Source: Marinobacter antarcticus
GTDB taxonomy: Bacteria; Pseudomonadota; Gammaproteobacteria; Pseudomonadales; Oleiphilaceae
NCBI RefSeq assembly: GCF_900142385.1
Contig: NZ_FRAQ01000001.1
Location: 1,178,001-1,242,000, forward strand
Length of the DNA: 64,000 bases
Direction: 5' to 3'
The notes under the pieces are model-generated. The model ran no database searches and was not told where the DNA came from. It saw only the letters and a program-made list of their open reading frames with translations. Each line of letters opens with the position of its first letter. Positions within the stretch are counted from its first letter, which is position 1. The position numbers were made by a program, and so were the translations under genes. Below are positions 47,853 through 57,114 of the stretch, in pieces.

Positions 47853-49246
47853 TGTGCTGTGTCTGCTCCCTTGGGATTGAGAATGTGCAGCCCTTTCAGC
47901 AGATTGAGGGCTGAGCGCAGTTGGTAGTCGCGGTCGGCCATTGAGCCGATCTCGTTCTCTGGCTTCGGTTGTTGGCCGTTACCTTCCGTGTTCTCATCCT
48001 GGCCAACCAGGTGGCCGGTCAGGTCCGCTTCGGTAAAGAATGGACGGCTGTCCAGTTCTTTGAGCTCCGCCGGCCGCACTTCGATATCCGGCTTGATGCC
48101 GGTGGCTTGTATAGAACGACCATCGGGGGTGTAGTAACGCGCAGTTGTCATTTTGATAGCGTGGGTTTCATCCAAAGGGATAACCGTCTGGACGCTGCCC
48201 TTACCAAAGGACTGGGTGCCCATAATCACGGCTCGCTTATGATCCTGGAGAGCACCCGCAAGAATTTCTGATGCAGAGGCTGAGCCGCCGTTGATCAGAA
48301 CAACAATGGGTGTGCCGGCCATTACATCGCCGTCTTTGGCGCTGAAACGAAGGCGCGAACTCTGGATCCTGCCTTCTGTATACACAATTAGCCCTTCGTC
48401 CAGCAGTGCGTCTGCGGTTGCAACAGCTGCCTGCAGCACACCTCCCGGGTTATTGCGCAGGTCAATCACCAGCCCGTCGAGATCCCCGCCATGATCTTCC
48501 CTGAGCTTCTTCAGGGCCTTTGTGAACTGTTCGCCGGTCTCTGCCTGGAACTGGGTCAGGCGTACGTAACCATAGCCGTTTTCAATCATGCTGCTTTTTA
48601 CGCTGGTGACCTTGATAACAGCCCGCTCAACGTCAATCTCAACAGGTGCGTTCTGACCGTCACGCATGATGGTCAGAGTGAGTATGGTGCCAGGCTTTCC
48701 GCGCATGAGCTGAACAGCTTCTTCCAGGCTCATGCCCTTTACCGGCTTTTCATCAAGTTTGATGATCAGATCGCCTGCCTGAACGCCGGACTGCTGAGCC
48801 GGCGTGTCATCAATCGGCGCGATAACTTTTATAAAGCCGTTCTCCATGCCAACTTCAATGCCCAGGCCTCCAAACTCGCCGGAGGTGCTTTCTTCCAGCT
48901 TTTCATAGTCTTTCGGTGCCAGATAGGTGGAGTGCGGGTCCAGATCCGAGAGCATGCCCTTGATGGCGCTTTCCAATAACTGCCTGTCGTCTACTTCTTC
49001 AACATAGGCAGCCTTGATGCGACTGAAAACCTCGGTAAATTTTCGCAGGTCGTCCAGTGGCAGTTGCTTTTCCGGATCGGGCAGGGTGATTTCGACACGC
49101 TCACCGTCCTGGATGCCTTCCAGAACCCGTGTGTTGTCTGAAGAATTATCCTGGGCGAAGGCCAATCCGGGAAGAGCGATGAAACAGGCGGCAAGGATGG
49201 CAGAGCGCAAAGGTAAGGTTTGGAGTGTGCTTCGGACCCGTTTCAT
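47849..49246 (-). CDS. ctpA: C-terminal processing peptidase, S41 family
   Basis: 465 residues. Signal peptide about 1-31 (ends AFA before QDNSSDN). PDZ domain about 95-175 (GGLGIEVGMENGFIKVIAPIDDTPAQQSGVQAGDLIIKLDEKPVKGMSLEEAVQLMRG). The protease core has the Ser/Lys dyad in GSASASEILAGALQDHKRAVIMGTQSFGKGSVQ. In Pseudomonas CtpA removes peptidoglycan hydrolases; a similar envelope role is expected. AGGA precedes the ATG. Confidence 0.95.
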   Translation of the reverse strand: MKRVRSTLQTLPLRSAILAACFIALPGLAFAQDNSSDNTRVLEGIQDGERVEITLPDPEKQLPLDDLRKFTEVFSRIKAAYVEEVDDRQLLESAIKGMLSDLDPHSTYLAPKDYEKLEESTSGEFGGLGIEVGMENGFIKVIAPIDDTPAQQSGVQAGDLIIKLDEKPVKGMSLEEAVQLMRGKPGTILTLTIMRDGQNAPVEIDVERAVIKVTSVKSSMIENGYGYVRLTQFQAETGEQFTKALKKLREDHGGDLDGLVIDLRNNPGGVLQAAVATADALLDEGLIVYTEGRIQSSRLRFSAKDGDVMAGTPIVVLINGGSASASEILAGALQDHKRAVIMGTQSFGKGSVQTVIPLDETHAIKMTTARYYTPDGRSIQATGIKPDIEVRPAELKELDSRPFFTEADLTGHLVGQDENTEGNGQQPKPENEIGSMADRDYQLRSALNLLKGLHILNPKGADTAQ

Positions 49247-49342
49247 TCACATATCCTGTGGTTATTCCGGTAGTTGGGCAGAATTCCCTGTTCCCGATAG
49301 TATGGCGTCAGCGGGCGCATTTGTCAGCCCTGCTGATGGTGT

Positions 49343-50506
49343 TCACTTGCCCAGCCAGCGCCCCGGGTTGTCTGGCTTTCCATTATGACGCACCTCAAAA
49401 TACAGTGCCGGGTTTTCCGTGCCGCCAGTGCGGCCCGCCAGAGCAATGGCTTCGCCGGCGGCAACCCAATCGCCGGGGCTGGTAAACAGGCTGCTGCTGT
49501 GGCCATAGAGTGTCATGTAGCCATCGCCGTGATCAATGATTGTTATCAGTCCAAAGCCCCGAAGCCAGTTGGCGAAAACAACTCTGCCATAGTGAATGGC
49601 TTTTACTTCTGCATCCTCGCCGGTCTGAATGAGCAGGCCGTTTCTGCTTAGCTTGCCATCTGCGTACTTGTCACCGAACCGGCTGGTCACCTTGCCCTGT
49701 GCCGGCCAGGGCAGTTTGTTTCTGAGCGATGCGAAGGGCTGTGACTCGTTTGGTGATGGAATGTTGGCAATGGCCTGCTGCACTTCCGAAAGCAGTTTTT
49801 CCAACCGCTTGCGATCAGATTCCAGTTCATCTTTTTCGCTGCGACGGCTGCGGATGTCCTGATTAAGAGCGATCAGGGTTTTCTGGCGTTCCTGGCGGGA
49901 GGCCTTCAATCCCTGCTGGCGTTGGATGACGCCTTCCTCGGTTTTTGCGAGTTCGGCTCGGGTGCTCTGAACCGCTGCTTGTGTAACTTTCAGTTCCTGA
50001 AGATTCTTTTGAAAGGTTTCCAGGCGCCTGACGGTGTCGCGGCTGAGGTATTCGTAGTAGGTCATGGCCCGGGCAATGTTGTCCGGATTGATTTCGTTAA
50101 GCAGAACTTTTACGGCTGGCGCATCACCCTCCATCCAGGCCGTGCGGATTTGCTTTCTCAGGCTTTCGCGCTGGCGTTCCAGGGTTCGGGACAGTTCACG
50201 CTCCTCGCTTTGGAGGCCGGCAAGACGCTGCTGCTGTTCTTTCACCTGCTCGCGCAGAGATCGACGCTCACGGGTCAGTTTGCTGATCGTGCGTTCAGCC
50301 GCAGCAAGCTGTCGCTCCAGAGAGGAGCGGTCCTTCTCGGCGTCGGCCAGCCAGTCATCGATGTCCTCAATGCGTTCTTTGAGGTCTTCAACCTGGGACG
50401 GCGTAACCTCTTGCCCGAAGGCTGCCGGCGCTGCAATAAGTACAAGCGTGAGTGCAAGCGCCAGTAGTGCCGTTAGTCGCAATGGGAGGGCCTTGTTGCG
50501 GATCAA
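49343..50506 (-). CDS. envC: Murein hydrolase activator EnvC
   Basis: 387 residues. Signal peptide about 1-31, then a long coiled coil (about 36-255, heptads rich in Glu/Arg/Leu) and a C-terminal LytM domain (about 275-385). The LytM zinc site is degenerate: the position of the first histidine in HxGxD reads NGLLIQ, so it should activate amidases rather than cut itself, as E. coli EnvC does at division. Its start overlaps the gpmI stop by four bases. Confidence 0.93.
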   Translation of the reverse strand: MIRNKALPLRLTALLALALTLVLIAAPAAFGQEVTPSQVEDLKERIEDIDDWLADAEKDRSSLERQLAAAERTISKLTRERRSLREQVKEQQQRLAGLQSEERELSRTLERQRESLRKQIRTAWMEGDAPAVKVLLNEINPDNIARAMTYYEYLSRDTVRRLETFQKNLQELKVTQAAVQSTRAELAKTEEGVIQRQQGLKASRQERQKTLIALNQDIRSRRSEKDELESDRKRLEKLLSEVQQAIANIPSPNESQPFASLRNKLPWPAQGKVTSRFGDKYADGKLSRNGLLIQTGEDAEVKAIHYGRVVFANWLRGFGLITIIDHGDGYMTLYGHSSSLFTSPGDWVAAGEAIALAGRTGGTENPALYFEVRHNGKPDNPGRWLGK

Positions 50507-52050
50507 TCGATCGTGACCAGGCTGTGCCCGGTCATTTCCTTCGGTTGTTCCAGGCCCATCAGTGTAAGTAGCGAAGGTGCTACATCGCTCAGGCTGCCGT
50601 CTTGCTTCAGGCTTATGCTGCGGTTGCCCGTGTATACCAGTGGCACCGGCCCAGTAGTGTGTGCGGTATGGGCCTGTCCTGAAATAGGATCGGCCATCTG
50701 CTCGCAGTTGCCGTGGTCGGCGGTTATAAGTGCTTCACCGCCCACCTCGTCAAGAGCTTCAACAACTCGCTGCACGCAATGGTCAAGACATTCTGCCGCC
50801 TTGATAGCTGCGTCCAGTTTGCCGGTATGACCTACCATGTCTCCGTTGGCATAGTTGCACACCACCAGGTCGTACTTGCCGCTCTTGATGGCTTCCACCA
50901 GTTTGTCAGTGACTTCCGGAGCGCTCATCTCAGGTTGCAGATCGTAGGTGGCAACTTTGGGGGAGGGCACCAGAATCCTGTCTTCGCCAGCAAAAGGCGT
51001 TTCCAGCCCGCCATTAAAAAAGAAGGTAACGTGTGCGTATTTCTCTGTCTCAGCAATGCGCAGCTGGGTTTTACCGAGCCCGGACACGTACTCGCCCAGG
51101 CCGTTGACCAGTTGCTCTGGGGGATAGGCGCATGAAGCTTTGATATCCGCCGCATATTCAGTGAGCATGACAAAATCGGCAAGCTTTGGATGTTTCCGGC
51201 GCTCGAACCCTTCGAAACTCTCGTCCACGAAGGCGCGAGTCATCTCCCGGGCGCGGTCAGCACGGAAGTTCATGAACAGTACTGCGTCGCCATCGTTGAT
51301 TGTGCCTGCAGGCTCGCCGGCACTGTGGATTCGGGTTGGTTTTACAAACTCATCGTTTTCGCCGCGCTCGTAGGCCTGATCGAGGCCCGAGAGAGGATCG
51401 GTTGCCGTGAACTCGGAATCGCCCAGCGTCATCAGGTTATAGGCGCTTTCAACTCGATCCCAGCGGTTGTCTCTGTCCATTGCGAAATAACGGCCAACAA
51501 TAGATGCAACACGGCCCACGCCCAGACTTTTAAGTTTTGCGGCGGCTTTTTCCAGAGAGGGGCGCGCACTGCGGGGCGGCATATCCCTGCCATCAAGAAA
51601 TGCGTGAACATACACTTCTTTTGCGCCCCTTGAAGCGGCAAGCTCTGCGGCAGCAAGAATATGATCTTCGTGGCAGTGAACCCCGCCAGGCGACAACAGG
51701 CCCATAAGATGAACAGCGCCGCCGTTACTTACGGCTTTGTCGATTGCGGAGCAGAGGGCGTTGTTTTCATTAAATGTGCCATCCTCCAGATCTTTGTCAA
51801 TGCGCGTAAGGCTTTGGTAAACCACGCGCCCTGCGCCGAGATTCATGTGCCCCACTTCCGAATTGCCCATCTGGCCCTTTGGTAGCCCCACAAACATGCC
51901 TGAGGTGTTGATCAGCGCCTTTGGTCGGGACTGCCAGAGCTTGTCCCAGAAGGGTGTCTTGGCGTTGCTGATGGCGTTGTCGTCGGCTGGGTCACGGTAG
52001 CCCCAGCCGTCAAGGATAATCAATGCTGTCGGCTTGCGCAGTGCTGTCAT
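50503..52050 (-). CDS. gpmI: 2,3-bisphosphoglycerate-independent phosphoglycerate mutase
   Basis: 515 residues, the usual iPGM size. Alkaline-phosphatase fold with [10 protein letters not shown] (metal-binding Asp), the nucleophile serine in [18 protein letters not shown] (about residue 65), [13 protein letters not shown], and the second metal site in [12 protein letters not shown] and [13 protein letters not shown]. It interconverts 3- and 2-phosphoglycerate with manganese. First gene of the operon with envC, ctpA and the deacetylase. Confidence 0.97.
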   Translation of the reverse strand: MTALRKPTALIILDGWGYRDPADDNAISNAKTPFWDKLWQSRPKALINTSGMFVGLPKGQMGNSEVGHMNLGAGRVVYQSLTRIDKDLEDGTFNENNALCSAIDKAVSNGGAVHLMGLLSPGGVHCHEDHILAAAELAASRGAKEVYVHAFLDGRDMPPRSARPSLEKAAAKLKSLGVGRVASIVGRYFAMDRDNRWDRVESAYNLMTLGDSEFTATDPLSGLDQAYERGENDEFVKPTRIHSAGEPAGTINDGDAVLFMNFRADRAREMTRAFVDESFEGFERRKHPKLADFVMLTEYAADIKASCAYPPEQLVNGLGEYVSGLGKTQLRIAETEKYAHVTFFFNGGLETPFAGEDRILVPSPKVATYDLQPEMSAPEVTDKLVEAIKSGKYDLVVCNYANGDMVGHTGKLDAAIKAAECLDHCVQRVVEALDEVGGEALITADHGNCEQMADPISGQAHTAHTTGPVPLVYTGNRSISLKQDGSLSDVAPSLLTLMGLEQPKEMTGHSLVTID

Positions 52051-52174
52051 TATTCAATCCGGAAGTAAAATGTTAGTAAGTTTACGAAACTAATTATCGA
52101 GTTTATCTATTTTCGCACTTTGAGGCCACAGTCGTCACCCATAGGGTTACCTTCTGTCTGACGAGCAGGCTGTG

Positions 52175-52180
52175 TATAAT
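52175..52180 (+). promoter_or_regulatory. Candidate -10 of the rhodanese gene promoter
   Basis: A perfect TATAAT lies 30 bases before the ATG at 52210 in the divergent gpmI/rhodanese region. No good -35 was recognised. Confidence 0.4.
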
Positions 52181-52209
52181 CCTGCCAAACTCATTGTCAG
52201 GGTAACCTC

Positions 52210-52626
52210 ATGGATCGGTTGTTTGAATTTGTCGTTAACCACTACATTCTAGCGTCGCTGTTTGTGGCTTTTGTAATTGCCATTCTGCTTCTGGAATCCC
52301 GCCGTGGGGGAGCCAAGATTTCTGCCCAGGGAGCGGTTAGCCTGATCAACCGGAATGAGGCTGTAGTTGTTGACATACGTGATCGCAAAGAGTTTGGTGA
52401 GGGCCGTATCACCGGCTCGATTAATATCCCGCTGAATAGTCTGAAAAGTCGCGCCGCAGAATTAAAAAAGCATAAAGACAAGCAGATCATAGTAGCGGAT
52501 AAAATGGGCCAGCATTCCGCCATGGCGGTTAAACAGCTCAACGCCGAGGGTTACGCTAACGTGGTGCGCCTGAATGGCGGAGTCAGTGACTGGAGAGCCA
52601 GCAACTTGCCGCTGGTGAAAAAGTAA
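52210..52626 (+). CDS. Membrane-anchored rhodanese-like protein (YibN type), catalytic Cys absent
   Basis: 138 residues. One membrane helix (about 12-28, YILASLFVAFVIAILLL) and a rhodanese fold (about 36-135: AVSLINRNEAVVVDIRDRKEFGEGRITGSINIPLNSL). The active-site loop, normally V-x-C-x-x-G-x-R-S, reads VADKMGQHS: Asp replaces the cysteine and His the arginine, so sulfur transfer is not expected. In Pseudomonas and E. coli this gene lies beside grx and secB; here secB follows directly. Confidence 0.88.
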   Translation: MDRLFEFVVNHYILASLFVAFVIAILLLESRRGGAKISAQGAVSLINRNEAVVVDIRDRKEFGEGRITGSINIPLNSLKSRAAELKKHKDKQIIVADKMGQHSAMAVKQLNAEGYANVVRLNGGVSDWRASNLPLVKK

Positions 52627-52631
52627 AAGTA

Positions 52632-52671
52632 GAGGCAGCGGCGGAGCTTGATCTGAGCGCCGATCTGCCTC
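52632..52671 (+). terminator. Stem-loop after the rhodanese gene
   Basis: GAGGCAG (52632-52638) pairs with CTGCCTC (52665-52671), with an inner GGCG/CGCC pair. The T content after it is low, so it is either a weak terminator or an mRNA-stabilising element. It sits in the 159-bp gap before secB, which has no gene. Confidence 0.4.
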
Positions 52672-52785
52672 ACTGTTTCACATAACCGAGCGCCGCCAGG
52701 CAGTAGACTGTTCCGGCAGGTGAAATCATAATGATGGGCCTTGAGCCCAATCTAAGACTCTCTACAAAAACCGAAAGGACTGAAC

Positions 52786-53289
52786 ATGGCAGAGAATCAG
52801 CAAGCCGCCGCAGGCAGTGACAACCAGAACCAGGCCCAGTTTGCCCTGCAGCGTATTTATGTGAAGGATCTCTCTTTTGAGTCCCCTAATTCACCGGCGG
52901 TATTTCAGGAGCAATGGAAACCTCAGGTGAATCTGGACTTGAACACAGCCCATAACAAAGTAAGCGACAATCAGTATGAGGTTGTGCTGTCATTGACCGT
53001 TACGGCGAAAATTGACGAGAAAGTCGTTTACATTGTTGAAATTCAGCAGGCGGGTGTATTCCTCGTGGCGGGCATTGAAGGCCCGCAGCTTGGTCAGATG
53101 CTGGGCGCTTACTGCCCGACCATTCTGTTTCCCTACGCCCGTGAAGCCATCGATGGTGTTGTTAACAAGGGCAGCTTCCCGGCGTTGATGCTGGCTCCGG
53201 TTAACTTCGATGCCATCTACGCTCAGGCGCTCCAGCGCAAGCAGGAAGAGGCAGCTGGAGAAGCAGGAGAAGAGCAGAAGACTCACTGA
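52786..53289 (+). CDS. secB: Protein-export chaperone SecB
   Basis: 167 residues. FALQRIYVKDLSFESPNSPAVFQEQWKPQVNLDLNT, VLSLTVTAKIDEKVVYIVEIQQAGVFLVAGI and CPTILFPYAREAIDGVVNKGSFPALMLAPVNFDAIYAQ are diagnostic. It keeps preproteins unfolded and hands them to SecA. AAAGGA precedes the ATG. A strong terminator follows. Confidence 0.98.
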   Translation: MAENQQAAAGSDNQNQAQFALQRIYVKDLSFESPNSPAVFQEQWKPQVNLDLNTAHNKVSDNQYEVVLSLTVTAKIDEKVVYIVEIQQAGVFLVAGIEGPQLGQMLGAYCPTILFPYAREAIDGVVNKGSFPALMLAPVNFDAIYAQALQRKQEEAAGEAGEEQKTH

Positions 53290-53315
53290 TAGTTTTTGCT
53301 CTCAGCCTGATACTG

Positions 53316-53347
53316 AAACAGCCCGGCATTTGCCGGGCTGTTTTGTT
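53316..53347. terminator. Bidirectional terminator between secB and trmL
   Basis: AAACAGCCCGGCA (53316-53328) pairs with TGCCGGGCTGTTT (53331-53343), followed by TGTTT on the plus strand. A clear intrinsic terminator for secB; it can also serve trmL from the other side. Confidence 0.88.
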
Positions 53348-53823
53348 TATAGTTTGCCGTTTACCGAACCCGTAAATCCCAGCTGTCGCCAGGCTTCGTA
53401 TACGACCAACGCAGCGGTATTGGACAGATTCAGGCTGCGGCTTTCGGGACACATAGGCACTTTCAGGCAGTGTTCTGCGGATAAGCCTTCGCGCACTTCC
53501 TGGGGCAGGCCGCGGGTTTCGGGACCAAACATCAGGTAGTCATCTTCTTGATAGGCAACCTGGTGATAGTAACGTTGGCCTTTGGTGGTCAAGCCAAACA
53601 GCCGCCGAGGTTGTTCGCTGTCGAGAAACGCCTGATAGTTCTTGTGGACTTTTACCGTGGTGTATTCGCTGTAGTCCAGCCCTGCACGCCGCATCTGTTT
53701 GTCTTCAAGGTTGAAACCCAGAGGCTCGATCAGATGCAGTCTGCAGCCTGTGTTAGCGCATAGCCGGATGATATTACCCGTATTAGGCGGTATCTCCGGC
53801 TCGTACAGCACTACATTCAGCAT
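53347..53823 (-). CDS. trmL: tRNA (cytidine/uridine-34 2'-O)-methyltransferase
   Basis: 158 residues, a minimal SPOUT methyltransferase with the trefoil knot: [37 protein letters not shown] at the start, [14 protein letters not shown], and [29 protein letters not shown] at the knot. It methylates the wobble base of tRNA-Leu species in E. coli. It lies next to secB as in Pseudomonas. Confidence 0.95.
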   Translation of the reverse strand: MLNVVLYEPEIPPNTGNIIRLCANTGCRLHLIEPLGFNLEDKQMRRAGLDYSEYTTVKVHKNYQAFLDSEQPRRLFGLTTKGQRYYHQVAYQEDDYLMFGPETRGLPQEVREGLSAEHCLKVPMCPESRSLNLSNTAALVVYEAWRQLGFTGSVNGKL

Positions 53824-53829
53824 CGCGTT

Positions 53830-55008
53830 TTAGCGCTCCACCGCCAGGGCAACGCCCATGCCGCCGCCGATGCACAGGGTTGCAAGGCCTTTGTTTGCAT
53901 CACGGCGCACCATTTCGTGCAGCAGCGATACCAGGATGCGGCAGCCAGAAGCGCCAATGGGGTGGCCCATGGCAATAGCGCCGCCGTTCACGTTTACCTT
54001 ACTGACGTCCCAGCCCATGTCGCGGTTTACGGAGATGGCCTGGGCAGCAAATGCTTCGTTGGCTTCAATTAGATCCAGATCTTCAACGCTCCAGCCTGCC
54101 AGTTTCAGGCAGCGCTGGCTGGCGGGAATCGGACCGGTGCCCATGATGCTCGGATCAACGCCTGCATTGGCGTGGGCCTTGATCGTCGCCAGCGGGGTCA
54201 AGCCCAGCTCTTTGGCTTTCTCAGCGCTGCACACCATAACCGCCGCCGCGCCATCGTTGAGAGATGAGGCGTTGCCAGCAGTTACCGAGCCGTCTTTCTT
54301 GAAGGCCGGGCGCAGCTTGCCAAGGCTTTCGGCGGTCACGCCGGCGCGGGGTCCTTCGTCTTTGCTGATGACGATCGGATCGCCTTTACGCTGGGGTATG
54401 GAAACCGGCACTATTTCACCATCGAAGCGCCCGGCTTCGCGGGCTGCAACGGCTTTTTGCTGTGATGCCGCTGCAAACTCGTCCTGTTCTTCGCGGCTAA
54501 TGCCGTATTTTTCAACTATGTTCTCAGCTGTTATGCCCATGTGGTAGTCGTTGAAGGCATCCCAGAGACCGTCGGTAACCATGGTGTCGATCATGGTCCA
54601 GTTGCCCATGCGCTGGCCGTTGCGGCTGTTGGGCAGAACGTGCGGAGCCTGACTCATGCTCTCCTGGCCACCGGCAATCATCAGCTCGGCGTCCCCGCAG
54701 CGAATCGCCTGAACCGCCATGTGGACCGCTTTCAGGCCGGAGCCGCAGACCTTATTGATGGTCATGGCGGGCACCGAGGCCGGGATGCCGGCATTGATGG
54801 CGGACTGACGGGCAGGGTTCTGGCCACAGCCTGCGGTCAGAACCTGGCCGAGCACCACTTCACTAATCTGATCACCGGCGACGCCGGTGTCCTCGAGAAT
54901 GGCCTTGATGACCGCGGTGCCGAGTTGGTCGGCACTCAGGCTGGACAGGCCGCCACCAAAGCTTCCTATAGCAGTACGCTTGGCTGCAACAATGACAACA
55001 TCACGCAT
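53830..55008 (-). CDS. Acetyl-CoA C-acetyltransferase (thiolase)
   Basis: 392 residues. Nucleophile C88 in [10 protein letters not shown], then the [11 protein letters not shown] loop, [17 protein letters not shown] with the catalytic histidine, and the second cysteine in LCIGGGMG near the end. Biosynthetic/degradative acetoacetyl-CoA thiolase of the AtoB/PhaA group. No PHB or butyrate genes are adjacent, so the pathway is left open. Only six bases separate it from trmL downstream. Confidence 0.93.
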   Translation of the reverse strand: MRDVVIVAAKRTAIGSFGGGLSSLSADQLGTAVIKAILEDTGVAGDQISEVVLGQVLTAGCGQNPARQSAINAGIPASVPAMTINKVCGSGLKAVHMAVQAIRCGDAELMIAGGQESMSQAPHVLPNSRNGQRMGNWTMIDTMVTDGLWDAFNDYHMGITAENIVEKYGISREEQDEFAAASQQKAVAAREAGRFDGEIVPVSIPQRKGDPIVISKDEGPRAGVTAESLGKLRPAFKKDGSVTAGNASSLNDGAAAVMVCSAEKAKELGLTPLATIKAHANAGVDPSIMGTGPIPASQRCLKLAGWSVEDLDLIEANEAFAAQAISVNRDMGWDVSKVNVNGGAIAMGHPIGASGCRILVSLLHEMVRRDANKGLATLCIGGGMGVALAVER

Positions 55009-55127
55009 GGAGTCTCTCCGGTTTCAAAGGGCGCGGGGTTATGGGTCTCCGCGCGGACAGAATGGACAACTGGGGGTATTGTAGTCGGAAAGGCCTGGCC
55101 GGCAAAAGCACGGAGCGATGACCGGGC

Positions 55128-55874
55128 TTACATGTTCAGGCTTCGCCCGCCATCCACAGAAATAATCTGCCCGGTAATAAACGGGGCTTCGGTCAGCAAA
55201 AACACAATGGTTCGGGCGATGTCGTCCGGTGTGCCGGTGCGTTTCAGGGGGGTCTTGTCCAGAATCCTGCTCTGGTAGCCTGCATCAACCGCTGCGTCGC
55301 CTTCCGGCCAGAGAATAGCCCCTGGGGAGACTCCGTTTACTCGTACTTCAGGTGCCAGGTCTTTGGCCCAGGAGCGGGTGAGGGCGGCGAGGCCGGCTTT
55401 GCTGGCGCAGTAAAGAGGGTGTTCCGGCAACGGCTTTTCACTGTATATGTCAATCAGGTTCACAACGCTGCCGGCGCTTTCCCGCAGCGCGGGCAGACAC
55501 GCTTGCATCAGAAAAAACGGCGCCTTGAGATTGGTGTGCATGATGTTATCCCAGTCGTCCTCAGTTGCCTCCGGAGTCGGATTTGGGTAGAACACAGATG
55601 CGTTGTTAACCAGCGCATCCAGCCGCCCCCACTGTTCCGCCGCTTCATGGCCCAGAAGCCTTGTATCCGCGATTTCGCTAAGGTCGGCCTGCAATGCGAT
55701 CGCTGAGTTCTGGCGCTGATGGTTCATGGCTTTCACGAGACCGTCGGCCTGCGCTTCACGGCTCCGGTAGTGGATAACCAGGTTCCAGCCACGATCGTGG
55801 AGCATTTGAGCGGTGCGGGCGCCAAGGCGGTGTGCCGAGCCGGTAATCAGGGCAACAGGAGTGTTCTCAGGCAT
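55128..55874 (-). CDS. Short-chain dehydrogenase, pteridine reductase-like (FolM type)
   Basis: 248 residues, Rossmann fold. The cofactor motif is TGSAHRLG, with arginine in place of the usual glycine-rich TGxxxGxG, the mark of NADPH pteridine reductases. NNAS and YCASK (catalytic Tyr/Lys) follow, then SVDGGRSLNM at the end. It probably reduces dihydrobiopterin/dihydromonapterin or folate. It is followed by nothing coupled; cca lies upstream at nine bases on the same strand, so the two may be co-transcribed. Confidence 0.85.
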   Translation of the reverse strand: MPENTPVALITGSAHRLGARTAQMLHDRGWNLVIHYRSREAQADGLVKAMNHQRQNSAIALQADLSEIADTRLLGHEAAEQWGRLDALVNNASVFYPNPTPEATEDDWDNIMHTNLKAPFFLMQACLPALRESAGSVVNLIDIYSEKPLPEHPLYCASKAGLAALTRSWAKDLAPEVRVNGVSPGAILWPEGDAAVDAGYQSRILDKTPLKRTGTPDDIARTIVFLLTEAPFITGQIISVDGGRSLNM

Positions 55875-55883
55875 GCTGGTTCC

Positions 55884-57005
55884 TCAGGAGGATGGGCGGG
55901 AGACTGTCTGAGCTATACGTGCCAGACGCTCCGCCCGGATTGCCTGGCCCAGCTCTTTGCCCGAAAAACCCTGTTTCATCAGTGTCTGGGGGTCAACGCG
56001 TGATGTGGCATCAGCGGCTTTCCTGAGTGGGGCCAGTTGCTTCAGATTAGCAGGCTCGAGAGCGCACCCAAGTACATTGATCAGGTTTGAGAAGCGTTCA
56101 GGCCGGCGCCAGATATCAGCCTTTTCAAGTAATTCAAGCACAGTGCCTGCATCCGGTTGAGCAGGGTCGAGTCGCCTGATCACACCTATAAAAGCCACAG
56201 TTAGCCGGGCAAGTTGCTGGCAGTCGTTAGGCGCTTTCAGAGCTCTTGCTCTTGCCATACAGGCAGGCTCATCGAGTGAGCAGAGCAATGCGGCAAAACG
56301 CTCCGCCGTTGAGCCGTTGCTGGCGTGAACGCATTGCAGGGTATCAATGACGGCGCGGAAGTCGGTATCGGGAGTCAGTTCGGGAATCAACACGGTGAGT
56401 GCGCCACAGTCCCGCAGTACCTGAAAAAAAGTACCGGGGGCCTGTTCGTGCAGTGCCCGCTGAATCTCCTGCCACACTCGCTCGGGAACAAGATGCTCCA
56501 CTTCGCCTTCGGTAACCATGGTGCGCATGAGCTCCATGGTTTCTGTACAGACGCTAAAACCGAGAGGCCGGAAACGTGCAGCGAAGCGCGCGGTCCTCAG
56601 GATGCGCAGAGGGTCCTCTTTGAAGGCCTCCGAGACGTGGCGCAGCTCTCGGGCCTCAAGATCTTTTCTGCCGTGAAAGGGGTCTGTCAGCTCACCCTGT
56701 TCCGAGCGCGCCATTGCGTTGATGGTCAGATCCCTGCGCAGCAGGTCTTCTTCAAGAGTGACATCCGTTGCGCTGTAAACACTGAAGCCGTGATAGCCGT
56801 GGCCCTGTTTACGTTCGGTACGAGCGAGGGCATATTCCTCATGGGTTTTGGGATGCAGGAATACGGGGAAGTCGGACCCTACCTGGGTAAAGCCCTTGGC
56901 AAGCATTTGTTCCGGGGTTGCGCCGACCACCACCCAGTCACGATCTTTAACTTCCAGGCCCAGTAATTCATCGCGAACGGCGCCGCCAACCAGATAGGTT
57001 TGCAT
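55884..57005 (-). CDS. cca: CCA tRNA nucleotidyltransferase
   Basis: 373 residues. MQTYLVGGAVRDELLGLEVKDRDWVVVGATPEQ carries the GG-V-RD and DxD motifs of the nucleotidyltransferase; LLRRDLTINAMA and DPLRILRTARFAARF are class II motifs. It adds or repairs 3' CCA. The C-terminal HD phosphatase domain of the enteric enzyme is missing, since the chain ends about 40 residues short of E. coli Cca (412) and no HD is seen; this is common in relatives. Confidence 0.95.
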   Translation of the reverse strand: MQTYLVGGAVRDELLGLEVKDRDWVVVGATPEQMLAKGFTQVGSDFPVFLHPKTHEEYALARTERKQGHGYHGFSVYSATDVTLEEDLLRRDLTINAMARSEQGELTDPFHGRKDLEARELRHVSEAFKEDPLRILRTARFAARFRPLGFSVCTETMELMRTMVTEGEVEHLVPERVWQEIQRALHEQAPGTFFQVLRDCGALTVLIPELTPDTDFRAVIDTLQCVHASNGSTAERFAALLCSLDEPACMARARALKAPNDCQQLARLTVAFIGVIRRLDPAQPDAGTVLELLEKADIWRRPERFSNLINVLGCALEPANLKQLAPLRKAADATSRVDPQTLMKQGFSGKELGQAIRAERLARIAQTVSRPSS

Positions 57006-57114
57006 GAAGGATCGGATTCCTTTCTAAGAAGTGTCCGGGAATTATCCGTTTCCCGGGCGAATCAGGCAAACCTGAGTTGGCCTGACACCGAAAACAGCGC
57101 TCAAGGCGGCAGGA

